Assembly: GCA_963576735.1 (NCBI GenBank)
Contig: OY755183.1
Coordinates: forward strand, 17,689,213-17,753,212
Source of the DNA: Bedellia somnulentella
Taxonomy: Eukaryota > Arthropoda > Insecta > Lepidoptera > Bedelliidae
DNA length: 64,000 bases
Direction of reading: 5' to 3'
The notes beneath the pieces are model-generated. The model was given only the letters and a program-made list of their open reading frames with translations. It was not told where the DNA came from and did not search any database. Made by a program: the position numbers and the translations under genes. Positions 63,870 through 64,000 of the stretch are shown here, in pieces. Each line of letters begins with the position of its first letter. Position 1 is the first letter of the stretch.

Positions 63870-64000
63870 ATACTCATACACTCACGGCTATAAATCCCAT
63901 GAAGGGGTAGCCAGAGTTAGGGAATTAGAAATTCCTCAGCCACTTTTGGAAGTTGCGTGGGGAAAAGATGGTGAAATAAAGGTTGTTGGTGATGGGTCTC
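63870..64000 (-). mobile_element. SINE1 copy running off the window
   Basis: Minus-strand copy starting with its tail (CATACATATACTCAT) and continuing past the window end. It lies tail to tail with the preceding copy. Confidence 0.72.

Noticed and set aside
1..64000. CRISPR array, operon or bacterial features
   Set aside because: No regularly spaced short repeats or bacterial gene organisation. The content is that of an insect nuclear genome.

Overview
The window looks like a repeat-rich, AT-rich stretch of a moth or butterfly (Lepidoptera) chromosome. The basis is the repeat content: tandem R4/Dong-type non-LTR elements seated in a TTA microsatellite, a CsRn1/Kabuki-like Gypsy element with a tRNA-Trp primer site, Helitron-like copies ending in CTAGT, and the common lepidopteran GGGTTCCGTA...GGCCGG repeat. 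No complete host gene is certain. Most reading frames belong to transposable elements, with a few short exon-like islands between them.

Layout. Positions 1-26783 form a large inverted repeat. The left arm (1-18153) meets a 200-base assembly gap (18154-18353), and the right arm (about 19176-26783) is its reverse complement. The left arm carries a roughly 11.3-kb insertion that the right arm lacks: a CR1/Jockey-type LINE (2290-13620) with ORF1 (PHD-like) and ORF2 (endonuclease-RT), split by a complete BEL/Pao element (4234-10245) whose two 172-bp LTRs are identical. The arms therefore supply empty/filled site pairs for several elements. A GC-rich fragment beside the gap encodes a Ras-like GTPase G1 box.

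Positions 27000-30500 hold SINE-like repeats and one possible small secreted glycine-rich peptide gene (27844-28273). At 30676-40944, four Dong-like copies lie head to tail on the minus strand, separated by short TTA repeats. They sit in the TTA tail of a truncated LINE, which itself interrupts a Helitron-like copy. Positions 41000-56100 contain scattered SINE-like copies, an RTE LINE fragment (42285-42840), a truncated CR1-like LINE (48955-51200) and a convincing short host-type exon (51522-51597). An intact-looking Gypsy element with nearly identical LTRs occupies 56106-61278. The window ends in a cluster of the commonest SINE-like repeat.

Three small repeat families dominate. 'SINE1' (about 260 bp, TATG-repeat tail) and 'SINE2' (tRNA-type B box, TTATG tail) both end in a sequence like the 3' end of the RTE LINE, so that LINE probably mobilises them. 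The third family consists of fold-back copies, some carrying a 73-nt tRNA-like segment. Its copies begin with an inverted copy of their own tail and are flanked by 10-14-bp target duplications. I do not recognise it, and it is the best candidate here for something undescribed. Family names such as SINE1 and SINE2 are labels used only in this annotation.
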